Shown in pieces: positions 52,571-63,790 of a stretch of 64,000 nt of DNA. The notes under the pieces were generated by a model that saw nothing but the letters and a program-made list of their open reading frames with translations, did no database searches and was not told the DNA's origin. Source of the stretch: Diogma glabrata (Eukaryota; Arthropoda; Insecta; Diptera; Cylindrotomidae); the NCBI GenBank assembly GCA_963693315.1, contig OY856186.1, forward strand, positions 299,267,693 to 299,331,692, written 5' to 3'. Made by a program: the position numbers and the translations under genes. Numbering within the stretch: position 1 is the stretch's first letter; each line of letters begins with the position of its first letter.

Positions 52571-53258
52571 CGTATATAGAAAAATATAAACAAAAGATAA
52601 TGAATTGTGAGGAGAGGCAAAACGTCATAACATCAGAACTATTTAAGTTAGTTCAAGCACCATAAAGTTAAGCCCCTATTTATGTCTATTGATACCTGTA
52701 AGGTTTGTTTCTTTTCTTTTTTCTCCTTTTTTTGGTTTTTTGATAAATTTAAATTTATTAAAAATTAAATTTTTTTCTATCACCGCCCACCTTGTGTTAC
52801 TCCTTACGTTTATGATCATTTTAAGCTTAATTTAAGAAAGCAATTACTTCTCCTTTTTAATAGTTTTTCGGTTTTCCCAACTTTTGTTTAATTAGTTTAA
52901 AGAGGTTTCTTTTTAAGTAGATAATTGTCGTATGATTAGTTGCAAATATAATCTCTCTGAATATAAATTTAATTCCAAACATTCAAGTGAAAATAATAAT
53001 TAAAAAAGAAAAAATATTACAAATATAAATTTTAAATAGTGTATTGTTTGTAAAAATCAATAAATCAATAGTGATAGCTGCCTTTTAAAACAAAATAAAT
53101 TGTTAGTAAAGTGTAAAATCAAGTTTATTTAAATGGCGTCGTCAAGAAGTTTCAAGTGTAAAAATAGCACAAATTCATTTTGTTTTATTTGTAGAAGTTA
53201 CATAATATATGCTGCTAAATCACCCCATTTATAAGAACTGCCTATCTTCATTACTAAC

Positions 53259-53735
53259 CGATATTTTCCAACTCCTAAAATAAATCCGAGGTGGGAGGAG
53301 CTAGATCATGTCCAAAAACTTCACAAAAAAAATCTCAATTTCGAGAAAAATTCTTTTGTCAAAAAAGGACATTTCATAATCAACAAACTGATATTTTTCA
53401 ACTCCTAAAATAAATCAAAGGTGAGAGGAGCTAGATCATGTCAAAAAACTTCACAAAAAATCTCAATTTCGAGAAAAATCATATACAAATAAAATACAAC
53501 TTTTGTCAAAAAAAGACATTTTATAATTAACTAACTGATATTTTCCAACTTCTAAAATAAGTCTGAGGTGGGAGGAGCTAGATTATGTCAAAAAACTTCA
53601 CAAAAAAAATCTCAATTTCGGGAAAAATCATATACAAACAAAATACAACTTTTGTCAAAAAAAGACATTTCATAATCAACTAACTGATATTTTCCAACTC
53701 CTTAAATAAGTCCGAGGTTGGAGGAGCTAGATCTA
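53259..53735. repeat. Minisatellite, 3.3 units of 129-149 bp
   Basis: Units begin near 53259, 53388, 53535 and 53684 with GATATTTTCCAACTCC and continue GAGGTGGGAGGAGCTAGATC, AAAAACTTCACAAAAAA, TCTCAATTTCGAGAAAAA and GTCAAAAAA.GACATTT. The first unit lacks about 20 bp. Confidence 0.85.
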
Positions 53736-54336
53736 CTACGAAAACAACTTATACATAAATCAATTATGTTGCAGAATTTAAATTATTCTTAAAGTTAAAT
53801 TTTTATTCCAAATTTTAAGTTTTGACTTTCTTTGGGAAAACTTGAATAACTTGGTGCAAACTGCACCAATATTCGTATCTTTTAGTTTAAAAGAAAGAAA
53901 ATTGAAGCTACTATAGGCTCCAAGAAATTAAAAAAAATTAGTGTTTTTATTTGTTCAAAATTTATGGTGTTGAAAATGGAAAAATTTGAAAAAAACGTGA
54001 ATTTTTCGAATTTTTTCAACTTTTTACGATTGTAACCTCCAGAATCCTTAATGGATTTTCACAAAATATAGCTCAAAATGTTTGTTGATATATTTACTAT
54101 GCACTTGTTTTATTAATATTTTTAATTTGTTGGTTTTGTAAAATATGAGACCCGAAAACCGAAACAACATTTTTGATCACCAAAAAAATTGGTTTTTCGT
54201 GAATATCTCAAAAACAAGAGCTAACCAAAAAAAAAATGAATATGATATTCGTGTTCAGGAGGTCCAAATCCATAAGAAAAGTTGGGTTTTATTCAGGGAG
54301 ACAAAAAAAGTTCAAAATTTGTAAACTAGTGTAATT

Positions 54337-55410
54337 AGCGATATCTAGCTTGCAATAACCTGACATATTACAACTGTTTCTATTATTTGTAAGTAGCTGA
54401 ATCTGGATTCACTCAGAATCATGCTAGCTTCAATTAAGGGCCTTGCAGCGAAAGGAGGGCACATTCAAATTTTAGACGTTGCTCTTTGTTTCTAGTCAAA
54501 AGTGTTTCCCATTATATGTTTTTTTTAAAATTAGGTAGCAAAATGTATGAAAATCATTCTTTTAAATTACTAGAAGGTATTTTTGACACACTTATAATTT
54601 AATGATCAGGTTCCTTGTTTCACCTACAGATTGCAACCATCAATGTGATCCCACATTCAAAGCTACTAATTATTATCTCTCAAAATTTACATTTTGAAGC
54701 TAAATATTATGCAACACTTTTTTTGACGCACTTAAAAATTTTTTGATACACGTTCTGCGCAGTTATCGAACCCATCGTTTGGCCTCTGCACATTAACGAA
54801 ACATATAGTTAACTCGTTAGCTTTAATTCTTTTCGTATTTACGGTTGATAAACATACAAACTGCATCGTTTTTTGTAAAATGAGTGCTATCGTGTTTGTC
54901 AAAATCTAAATTTGCCCCATGGCCATTGATAAATTGTATCCGTAATATAAAGTATATAAAAATGCAGGACAAATAAACAGTTATTTCATAAAATGTTTCT
55001 ACATTGAATTAAGTTTTATTCGAAACCGTGCTTGATGGGAAAATAAAAAGTTAAAACACTTATATTGCATCAAGAATATTATTTTTATACGAATATAACA
55101 TAAATACAAATAACTAATCAAACTAGACTATTTTTCCAACATTAAAATAATAAATTTTAAAATTTCTGTTGACAGAATTCTATCAACAGAATTATGTAGA
55201 CAGAATTTAAAGGAAAGAAATCTTTAAAAATTCTGTCGGAGGTTTAAATCAATCGACAGTATCGATTCTGACAACAGAAAAGATTCTTCGATAGAAAAAC
55301 AGCCTAGTAAATCCAGGCTTAAACTAAAACTAAATATACTAGATTTCAACAAAAATATTTATATGGGGAAAAAAACGTCTCGCGATCGACTTAAATTTTC
55401 TTCGCGATCG
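54337..55410. other. Intergenic, nothing recognisable
   Basis: AT-rich, no supported feature. Confidence 0.4.
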
Positions 55411-55428
55411 ACGCGTTGGGCACCCCTG
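55411..55428. mobile_element. Possible hAT terminus
   Basis: Reversed, this reads CAGGGGTGCCCAACGCGT, a typical hAT end. The opposite end and the 8-bp duplication are not found nearby, so this is only a terminus-like motif. Confidence 0.3.
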
Positions 55429-56125
55429 CTAAAATAATATAAACGCTAATATAAATGAGCCTTCTGATTATTATTTGTACTCTACAAAACATTTTGGACG
55501 GTAAAACCTTTACTTCAAATGAGGAGGTCAAAAAATCACCTGCATCAGTTTTTTGATAGTAAAGAAAGATCATAAATTTTTGGAGCGTGGATCATGAGAC
55601 TACCAGAAAGATAGCAAAAGGTATTGGACCAGAGTGGATAATATATAATTGAATAAAATAATTAATCACTATAAGAAAATCATCTTTCATTTTCATAAAA
55701 AAAAACGAAATTGGTTGCCAAATAACCCAATAGAAAGATAAATGCACCCGTTAATTCTTACCACTTCATAAACAAACACACAATGTTTCTAGAAGAAAAT
55801 TTGTATTTTTGCAAAACAAATTTAGTTCACACACATCATTGATTTGTCAATGTACATATCAATACTCAAGATTTTAACATCTATCAAACCAATCGCAATT
55901 ACACATCCTATAGTAGTATTTTGAATCTTTAAAATCGTGATATCTCATTTAAAATTATTAGCAGTAAACAAGTGTGAAGATCTATAAATTTTATGAAATC
56001 ATTATTACAGCACTTACTGTTCAAAAAGGAGGTTTTTACCACCTTTGTCTTTGAATAAATTTTTTAGCACAAGTGGAATCGAAGAGGATATTTTATTTTT
56101 CATTTGTATTGATGATTTCAGTTAT

Positions 56126-56216
56126 ATGCGGTTTCTATTCTATACGAATTTATTAACGAACCTTTTTATGCTAGTTTTATGCGGTTTCTATTCAATACGA
56201 ATTTATTAACGAGCCT
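56126..56216. repeat. 53-bp tandem duplication
   Basis: ATGCGGTTTCTATTC.ATACGAATTTATTAACGA.CC occurs at 56126 and 56179. Confidence 0.7.
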
Positions 56217-56618
56217 GTTAAAACAGTTTTTTTATTCACTTTAACATCAAATATTTTTTGTCCTTTTAGCCGTTCACTTTCGATCTTAAAGAAGAAATAT
56301 TTTTCTTATTACAAAAATTATTTTATTTACATATTTTTTAGATTTGTAAAATCTTTACATAACGACTGTTAAACGTAAACTAAAATAAAACAAGATTTTG
56401 ACATCTGCAGATGCATACAAAGTACAAACAGTTTTCCCTTTAAAATTTAATAAAAAGTAAAAACAAAAAGTTACCCTCTCATGATTTAGTGAATGAACGA
56501 CCGAAAATAGTTTAAATGGCTTTAAGTACATATTTTTTTTTTTTTTTTTTTTTTTTTTAATAAAATGTGTTGTGTAATAGGGTTTAGAATATGTGTCACA
56601 ACAACACATAAATACCTT

Positions 56619-59600
56619 TTAAGACCTAGGTCTAGACCTGGGTCCCACAACAACTGGCGTTTTGAGGTGTAGATTAACGCTTTTTTTAAACATCTGTGGG
56701 TTGAAGCCACCTGAGACTAAGTGTTCCGGCAAACTATTCCATTTGTACGCAGTTCGGACAAAGAAGTCTCTCTGCGATCTGCCAGTATGACAGCGCGGGA
56801 TCTTTACCGTTTCACTGGTTGCGGCAGCCGATTGCCGAGTGGAACGGGGGTAAGAATAAGTTTGAGGCATGATGCCGCTGATTTCATCTGAGCACTGCTG
56901 ATGACGATATTTGTAAAAAACAACGAGGTCAGCAACAGTGCGACGATGTTGTAGGGAATCAAGTTGTGATGTCAAAGTTCGATCACCTACAATTCGTATA
57001 GCTCGCTTTTGAACAGAGTCCAAGAGGGCCAAGATGGAAACAGAGGCAGCACCCCAAACTTGACAGCAGTACTCCATACAGGGACGAATATAGGACTTAT
57101 AAACATGGAGCAATTGGTATGGAGTGAAAAATTTTTTGCATCTATTTAGGAGGCCGAGTTTTTTAGACGCGCTTTTTGCCATCGCCATTACATGATCGTT
57201 CCAGAGTAGGTCATTTGAAACTGTGACACCCAATAAACGAATGTTTTTACATTCACCTATTGGTTCATCATACATACTAAATAAAATATCTTTGGGGAAC
57301 TCGGTCTTTAATCTGGAAACAATCAACAGCTGTGTTTTGGTGGAGTTGAAATTGACAAGGTTTTGGTCACCCCAGTCGGCGACTTTATTCAGGTCTTTGT
57401 TCACGTTTATGGCAGCGTCTCTCCGGGCAGGATTAATGCGTTCGTGCATTTTACCTTTTGAAGGAAGGGGCTCGAACGACTTGTGCAGAGTACTATCATC
57501 TGCAAAACTATTTATTGGGTTGCTGGTGATTTTCAACAATTCGTTGATATAAATCAAAAATAGGGTTGGGGACAATACTGAGCCTTGGGGTACACCAGCG
57601 TTAATTAGTTTAGACTCAGAAGAATATCCGTCTAAGGTTACCGAAACGTATCGGTCGGATAGAAAATTTTGAATCAGCTTCACAACATTGGGATGAAAAC
57701 CGTACGCAACGAGCTTGTTGATTAAGTTGGCATGCCAGACTCGATCGAATGCCTTGGAGATGTCTAAAGCGATAACGTATGTTTCACCGCCTTTATCAAG
57801 TATGCTGTTCCAACAATGCGCTACATAGTTTAATAGATCGGTAGTTGATCTTTTGTTTCGAAAACCGTATTGGCTGTCGGATATTAAATGATTTTCTTCC
57901 AGAAATTTTGAAATATGTGTATTAATATAATGCTCATAGACTTTGGATAGGACCGATAGTAAAGCTATTGGCCTATAATTTGAGATATCGGATCTTGGTC
58001 CCTTTTTGGGGACGGGCTGGACATTTGCCAACTTCCAGCACGAGGGAAATATACCAGATTTGTAGGATTGGTAGAATATTTTAGTTAAAGTTGGTGCAAG
58101 TTCTTTGGAAAAGGTTTTTAAAATAATGGGTGGAATATTGTCCATTCCTGATGCTTTGTTGATGTTTAACCCCTTTAAAAGTTTAGCGACTATTTTGGGT
58201 TTGAAGTGAAGTTCATTCATATTAACTCCTGAAGACTGGATTTGGGGTATTTCTTTAGGAGTTTCCAAAACAGTGGAGTTCAGAGCAAAGCGTTCAGCGA
58301 ACAAGTTAGCTTTTCTTGCGGGATCATTGACGATTAAATCACCATCAATAATAGGGGGAATAGAAAATTTTGTACCAGAATTTAAAGAATTAATGGCACT
58401 GTAGAAACTCTTGTCAGAAACAGACATAGACGTAAGTTTTGAGGCTTTCGCTCTGTCAATTTCGGACTTTTCGTTTGAGATAACCTGATTAGATATTTTG
58501 TTGGCCTTTAGATATTGGGATCGATTAGTGGGAGTTTTGTTATGAATCCAAATATTAAATGATCTACGTTTGTTTCTAAGTGCCGTTTTGGCAGCTTTCG
58601 AATACAAGTATTTTTGTTTGGGTTTTACTATGGAGAAAGGGACAAATTTATTTATAGCAAATTGGATGGTTTCTGTAAAGTTTTGAGCAGAAACATTTAC
58701 ATTGTCAGTGTAAAAACAATGACGGTCGAAAGGGAAACCATGGAAAAAATTTTGAAGACCACTCTTATCCATTTTTGAGTAGTGAAATATTTTACGGGGT
58801 TTGGGAGCTGTAGTTTTAAGTAAATCAGTTTTGATAACTGATGAGATTAAATAATGATCAGCATTTCCAATACTACCTTTCGCAACATCGACACTCGTAA
58901 TATCTGGCATTGTGGTAAGATAGAGATCTAGTAGAAAACTATTACCACCGCCATTACGGGGAGTGAAAGTCGGGCTTTTTACAATTTGGAATAGGCCCTG
59001 AGACGCGGCAAAAATTTCTGCCAGTTTTCCACTATTGTCAACATCGTCGGTCGATTTGGAGAATTCCAACCATGATTTGTTGTGGACGTTGAAGTCACCG
59101 GTAACGATAACTTCACAATTAGGGGACTTTGCTCTAATCTCGTCCATAACTTTTGTCAGTATATTAAAAAAGTTTGGGTTACGTTTGTTGGGGGACCGGT
59201 ATAAAGCTATTGTAAAAAAAGTCATTTCTGGAAGACAAATCTTTAAAACCATTGTATTGAAGCCGTCACCGTGTAGTTCAAAATTTGGAAAGCGCGTGTA
59301 CGCAACACTCTCATGAATGAATGCGCATACGCCCTGATGGAGTTTGAAAGCTGATTCGAGCCTATATTTGGAATTAAGCGATTCTATAAAGAGAAAATTT
59401 TCAGAAACTTGTGTTTCTGTAAGGAATAGAATGTTCGGTTTGTCGTGCTCAAGATGATGTTGCACGTGGTCATGGTTAGCGTTCAATCCGCAGATGTTTT
59501 GAACATGTATTTTAAAATTTTTTATTGATTCATATATGTTTTGTCCCTGCAAATTCCGTGGACATGCCGCTTTATGGGCGGGTGGATTGCGCAAATTTGC

Positions 59601-59642
59601 TTTACCACTTGCAGACTTATTTTTTTTCGGTTGTACTGCCAT
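56619..59642 (-). CDS. LINE endonuclease-reverse transcriptase, 1007 aa
   Basis: An uninterrupted 1007-codon ORF. A basic N-terminal tail of about 45 aa precedes the AP-endonuclease: VQNICGLNANHDHV, LFLTETQVS, VIVTGDFNVHNKSW (about 175-188) and NADHYLISS. The RT runs from about 530 to 780: NYRPIALLSVLSKVYE, VIALDISKAFDRVWH, NAGVPQGSVLSPTLFLIYIN and FADDSTLH (about 711). The tail has KVADWGDQNLVNFNSTKTQ, VFYKYRHQQ and KWNSLPEHLV. The RT resembles the jockey/CR1 group rather than RTE. All catalytic residues are seen, so it could be a young, active master copy. Confidence 0.92.
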   Translation of the reverse strand: MAVQPKKNKSASGKANLRNPPAHKAACPRNLQGQNIYESIKNFKIHVQNICGLNANHDHVQHHLEHDKPNILFLTETQVSENFLFIESLNSKYRLESAFKLHQGVCAFIHESVAYTRFPNFELHGDGFNTMVLKICLPEMTFFTIALYRSPNKRNPNFFNILTKVMDEIRAKSPNCEVIVTGDFNVHNKSWLEFSKSTDDVDNSGKLAEIFAASQGLFQIVKSPTFTPRNGGGNSFLLDLYLTTMPDITSVDVAKGSIGNADHYLISSVIKTDLLKTTAPKPRKIFHYSKMDKSGLQNFFHGFPFDRHCFYTDNVNVSAQNFTETIQFAINKFVPFSIVKPKQKYLYSKAAKTALRNKRRSFNIWIHNKTPTNRSQYLKANKISNQVISNEKSEIDRAKASKLTSMSVSDKSFYSAINSLNSGTKFSIPPIIDGDLIVNDPARKANLFAERFALNSTVLETPKEIPQIQSSGVNMNELHFKPKIVAKLLKGLNINKASGMDNIPPIILKTFSKELAPTLTKIFYQSYKSGIFPSCWKLANVQPVPKKGPRSDISNYRPIALLSVLSKVYEHYINTHISKFLEENHLISDSQYGFRNKRSTTDLLNYVAHCWNSILDKGGETYVIALDISKAFDRVWHANLINKLVAYGFHPNVVKLIQNFLSDRYVSVTLDGYSSESKLINAGVPQGSVLSPTLFLIYINELLKITSNPINSFADDSTLHKSFEPLPSKGKMHERINPARRDAAINVNKDLNKVADWGDQNLVNFNSTKTQLLIVSRLKTEFPKDILFSMYDEPIGECKNIRLLGVTVSNDLLWNDHVMAMAKSASKKLGLLNRCKKFFTPYQLLHVYKSYIRPCMEYCCQVWGAASVSILALLDSVQKRAIRIVGDRTLTSQLDSLQHRRTVADLVVFYKYRHQQCSDEISGIMPQTYSYPRSTRQSAAATSETVKIPRCHTGRSQRDFFVRTAYKWNSLPEHLVSGGFNPQMFKKSVNLHLKTPVVVGPRSRPRS

Positions 59643-60140
59643 ATATATATCAAAATGTTTATTTTATTTTTTTGTGTTTTATTTTAAAATGCATAACTAA
59701 GTAAAAAATCCTATCATACTACAAAATATGACATATGCCAATATTTCATGATAAGATGAAGAAATAATAACAAAATAATAAGTGAAAAACAAATTGTGAG
59801 AAATTTGCAGAAAACAAAACAAAACTAAATGCCAATAATCCAGCTGATGCAGCGCACCCCAGACGCACCGCCCACCACTTCAATCGAGGCACAAAGCCCA
59901 CACATAACTACGTGTTGGTTCGATTCCTCGGAAGAGCTAATGAGCGGTACCGCTACGGAACGCTGCCCAGCTAAGACTGGAAGTGCTGCCGTTGACTAAT
60001 TAAAGTTCGTCCGCCAGCACCCTAAGATATCATCTTGGCTAATGACATCTCCTTCCATTGCCAGTGGTATGTGATATCTCACGCTAACTCATATGTCAAT
60101 GGCAGGGACTGGAGTACGCAGGGTAGTCAGACCCGTAGAT
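59643..60140 (-). promoter_or_regulatory. Family A LINE 5' UTR/promoter region
   Basis: The + strand shows GTGCTGCCGTTGAC, GTCCGCCAGCAC, AGTGGTATGTGATATCTCAC and CAGACCCGTAGATC. Copies of this region also stand at 7015, 9270, 37501 and 45365. It contains a B-box-like GGTTCGATTCC at about 59935, unsupported by an A box. Confidence 0.6.
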
Positions 60141-61024
60141 CAACATTGATCATAATCGATCAAAATCGATCGACAATACATATTCGTACATATCCATACA
60201 TTCATGATCGTTAGATGAAATTGTTGGAACATTTTATTTTTGGGATTTAAATTTACTATTTTAGGTATGTGTTACTATAAATTCCAAGAACATTCTTTCT
60301 TCATTTTGTCTTTTTCTTTGTACCAAGAAGTTCGGGAGATCAATAGATCAATGTAATAATATATTCCTTCTAATTTATTTTTAACTTTATGAATTTTGTG
60401 ATATTAATAGTTGGGAAACATCAGGGTATACATAGACTAGCTAGACTATTAAAGATTCGATCATTTTGCTGGCTAAGAAAAACGTTCTAAAGTTTGTTAC
60501 AAAAAGTAAAACCAAGATTATGTGTTGTAGATTTGTGTTTAAAACGATTGATTGTATCACAATCCGATACTAAATTTAGTTTAGTATAAATTTTTAGAAT
60601 TTTGTATACTTTAAACCGCAATTTGTTTACCAATTGATAAAAAAACGTTCTCGTTCTCCCAGCGCAGGTGGGTGATTTATGTTTTGTTATAACTTCCATC
60701 GAACATTATATGAACAGTTGATCTCCCATTTCACTTGTGTAGGTTCTGGTATTCCTATTTGTATGAAAATTTTGAAGTTTTTATTTAAGAAATTTGATGT
60801 TTACATTCCAAAACGGCAAAACAATAGACAAATGGGCGAAGTTCTACTGTGATCGAGTTTAGAAAAGACTACATCAGCTAATGATTTAAATTTCATTGTA
60901 GTTTTTCTTGCTGTGAAAAACTTATAAACTTTCACACAATTAAAAAATTCAACTGTGCTTTCAATTTTTAATTTATATTTTAGACAATTATTATTTGGGC
61001 TTTTGAGTAAACAAAAACTTGAAT
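60141..61024. other. Intergenic, nothing recognisable
   Basis: Starts with a small palindromic patch of GATCAAAATCGATC type. No gene. Confidence 0.4.
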
Positions 61025-61061
61025 GTTTTTTTTTGTAATAAAATGTGCTATGTAGTAATAG
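61025..61061 (-). mobile_element. Tiny family A LINE 3' end
   Basis: A T run followed by TAATAAAATGTGCTATGTAG matches the poly(A)-proximal 3' UTR at 56558-56580 and 45257-45280. An extreme 5' truncation. Confidence 0.5.
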
Positions 61062-61287
61062 TGAACTTGTAAATAACCTAATTTAATATAAATTCAGGGA
61101 TTTGGGGTTGATTTAATATATTTTAGTGCAAAGGTTTATTAAAGCGTAATTAGGAAAATTTGATAGATTTGAAAGATTTGATTTGATTAATATTAATATT
61201 ATGATTTCTAAGCTTGGTATATCCATTCGGCTTACAGAAGCAATTTCATCTACTTACTGCGAAGTTCCTCCTCACTTCATACTCCAA

Positions 61288-61714
61288 GGCTGTATTCTAA
61301 ACGACGACTTATTTGAAACTTATTTATGTAGACTTCCTTATTCACCTCCATTTTAAATAAGTTTTTTAAAGCTATTCTAAATGATTTAGCATAAGTAATT
61401 TGACAGCAACATAAAAGCAAATTCGAAAATAAATTTAATTAAAACGATTTATTTAATTTGATCAATTAGAAGAGTTTTCAAAACTATTTTTTTCATTTTA
61501 ATTTATTACATTAATTTTATTAGGGATCGAAAAAGAAGTTTTATTCTTTAAAATCATTTTAGTAAAGAAACAATAGTATCAAACTATCGAATTTATCGAA
61601 CTAGATTTTTCTATGAAAAAAAGATTTCAAATAAGTCACCTTTTAAGGTTACTTGTTCAAATAAGTAAGTCTCCACAAATAAGTTTCAAAAAAGTTTTGG
61701 TTTAGAATACAGCC
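61288..61714 (+). mobile_element. Harbinger-like MITE, copy 1
   Basis: 427 bp with TIR GGCTGTATTCTAAAC extending about 50 bp (ACTTATTTGAAACTTATTT). No ORF. The right side is flanked by TTA, the left by CAA. Confidence 0.75.
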
Positions 61715-61717
61715 TTA

Positions 61718-62141
61718 GGCTGTATTCTAAACCAAAACTTATTTGAAACTTATTTGTGGAGACTTACTTATTTGAATAAGTAACCTAAATAGGTGACTTA
61801 TTTGAAATTTTTTTTTCATAGAAAAATCTAATTCGATTTGACAGTGTCAAATATTTTTATGTTTGTTTACAAAATGGTTTAAAGCAATAATATTTCTTTT
61901 TCGATCCCTAATAAAATAATGTAGTAATTTAAAATGAAAAAAAGAAGTTTTGTAAACTCTTTAATTGATCAAATTAAATAAATCGTTCTAATTAAATTTA
62001 TTTTCGAATTTGCTTTTTGTTGCTGTCAAAATAAGAAAGCTAAATCATTTAGAATAGCTTCTAAATACTTATTTAAAATGGCGGTAAATAAGTAAGTCTA
62101 CATAAATAAGTTTCAAATAAGCCGTCGTTTAGAATACAGCC
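61718..62141 (-). mobile_element. Harbinger-like MITE, copy 2, inverted
   Basis: 424 bp, the reverse of copy 1 with scattered differences (for example about 20 bp around 61560-61600 of copy 1 are changed). Flanked by TTA on both sides (61715-61717 and 62142-62144), a 3-bp duplication as in PIF/Harbinger. Confidence 0.8.
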
Positions 62142-62144
62142 TTA

Positions 62145-62920
62145 GTTGTAAATTTGACGGTTGCCATACAGGCTTGCTATTTTACCAAATTGTCAACACC
62201 AAATTTTCAATTGATGTTTGATTCTAAAAATCTAAAGAAGGAAATTTGTCAGCAAAAAAAAAAATCTACAAAAACAAAAAAGTATGAATTTTAAAAATTT
62301 AACAATCGTTCAAAAACTATTTAGAATATATATCTAGGACGATGACGTAGGTTTATCAACAACGAACAGCAACGTCTGATTTATAAGTGATAAAAAACAA
62401 TAAAAGATACCGGCAGTTGAAATGTAAATGCTTCTTAACAGTATTCTGCTAGTTATGCAACTGATCCATTTAATCATTAGCCAATTTTTTAATTCCAACA
62501 ATCACATCTATTTTATGACATAATAGTTGTATAACATTCAACGATCCAATAATTGCAATACATCAAAAATCTTTTTTCGAGAATCATATAAAATCAGTGT
62601 CCAAATTAATTTTTCCAAAATTTTATATAACAATTAACAATAACAAAATATTTAAATTGTTAATTATATCTTATACCAGTATTAGCATAACATTAATTTA
62701 AATAGCTCATTAAACCTCATTATCCGATAATTTATGACAACAATAAAAACTTATAAATTAATAAAACCAATTTGTACTTTCGATTTAAAATTTAAATCTG
62801 AACAAGTAAAGTTCATTTAACTTATACTAACCTAGCCAGAATTATAATTATTCACAATACAGTATCAATTTTATGTTTTACCACCAAACCAGTTCGAAAC
62901 ACACACTTTTAGTGAATAAG
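62145..62920. other. Intergenic, nothing recognisable
   Basis: AT-rich, no supported feature. Confidence 0.4.
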
Positions 62921-63790
62921 ATATAGGAGATAAAAAATAAGAGATGAGATATAAGAGGCAAGAAATGAGAGATACAAGATACGATATAAGAGATAAAAGA
63001 TAAGGGATAAGAAATAAGAGATGAGAGATAAGAGATAAAAGGCAAGAGATAAGAGATAAGAGATGAGAGATAAGAGGTAAAATATAAGAGATAAGAGGTA
63101 AGAGATAAGACATAAGAGGTAAGAGATAAGAGATAAGACATAAGAGATAAGAGATAAGATAAGAAATAAAAGATAAGAAATAAGAAATAGAAGAAAACAA
63201 ATAAGAGGTACGAGATAAGTAGTAAAAGATAAGAAATAAAAAATAAGAGATATAAGAGGGGAGAGATAAGAAATAAGAGATGAGATGAGATAAGAGATAA
63301 GAGATAAAAGATAAGAAATAAGAGATAAAAGATAAGAGATTGGAGATTAGAGATTAGAGATAAGAGATAGATAAGTGATAAAAGATAAGAGGTAAGAGGT
63401 AAGAAATAAGAGATAAGAGGTAAGAGATAAGAGATAAGAGATAAGAGATAAGAGATAAGAGATAAGAGATAAGAGATAAGAGATAAGAGATAAGAGATAA
63501 GAGATAATAGATAATAGAAAAGAGAAAAGAGAAAAGAGATAACAGACAAGAGATAAGAGATAAGAGATAAGAGATGAGGGATGAGAGATGAAAGATGAAA
63601 GATAAGAGATGAGAGATGATAGATAAGAGATGAGAGATGAGGAATGAGAGATGTGAAATAAGAGATGTGAAATTGGAGATTGGAGATGAGAAATGAACGA
63701 TGAGAAATGAGAGATATAAGATAAGAGATAAGAGATGAGTGTTGAAATGAGAGATAAAAGTTGAGAGATGAGAAATTAGTAAGAGAGAGG
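62921..63790. repeat. Heptanucleotide minisatellite (GAGATAA)n, about 870 bp
   Basis: AGATAAG/AGATGAG/AGATATAAG variants, cleanest at 63420-63510, where about 13 units in a row are perfect. The flanks are increasingly mutated, with GATGAGA types dominating after 63570. The long minus-strand ORFs of SYLLSLI repeats here are artefacts. Confidence 0.95.

Larger units (their letters stand above)
51603..54336. mobile_element. Large inverted repeat, arms about 535 bp, spacer 1.65 kb
   Basis: Left arm 51603-52136 and right arm 53792-54336 are inverted copies with a few percent difference. Landmarks are ACACTAGTTTACAA, AACCCAACTTTTCTTAT, ATTCACGAAAAA, AAAATCCATTAAGGATTCTG, GGTGCAGTTTGCACCAA and CAAGTTTTCCCAAAGAAAGT. 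The spacer holds a LINE 3' end and a minisatellite. Could be a long-TIR non-autonomous DNA transposon or two insertions of one repeat. No terminal duplication identified. Confidence 0.65.
56530..60140 (-). mobile_element. Near full-length single-ORF LINE (family A, jockey/CR1 group)
   Basis: Leader 60140-59643 ending at the TCAGACCCGTAGATC terminus, one ORF (59642-56619), a 3' UTR of about 60 bp and a poly(A) tail (T run 56530-56557). Source family of at least six fragments elsewhere in this window. I see no separate ORF1. Confidence 0.85.

Noticed and set aside
62871..63549. Hydrophobic SYLLSLI-repeat proteins on the minus strand
   Set aside because: Pure translation of the GAGATAA minisatellite; no conserved start or flanking gene structure.
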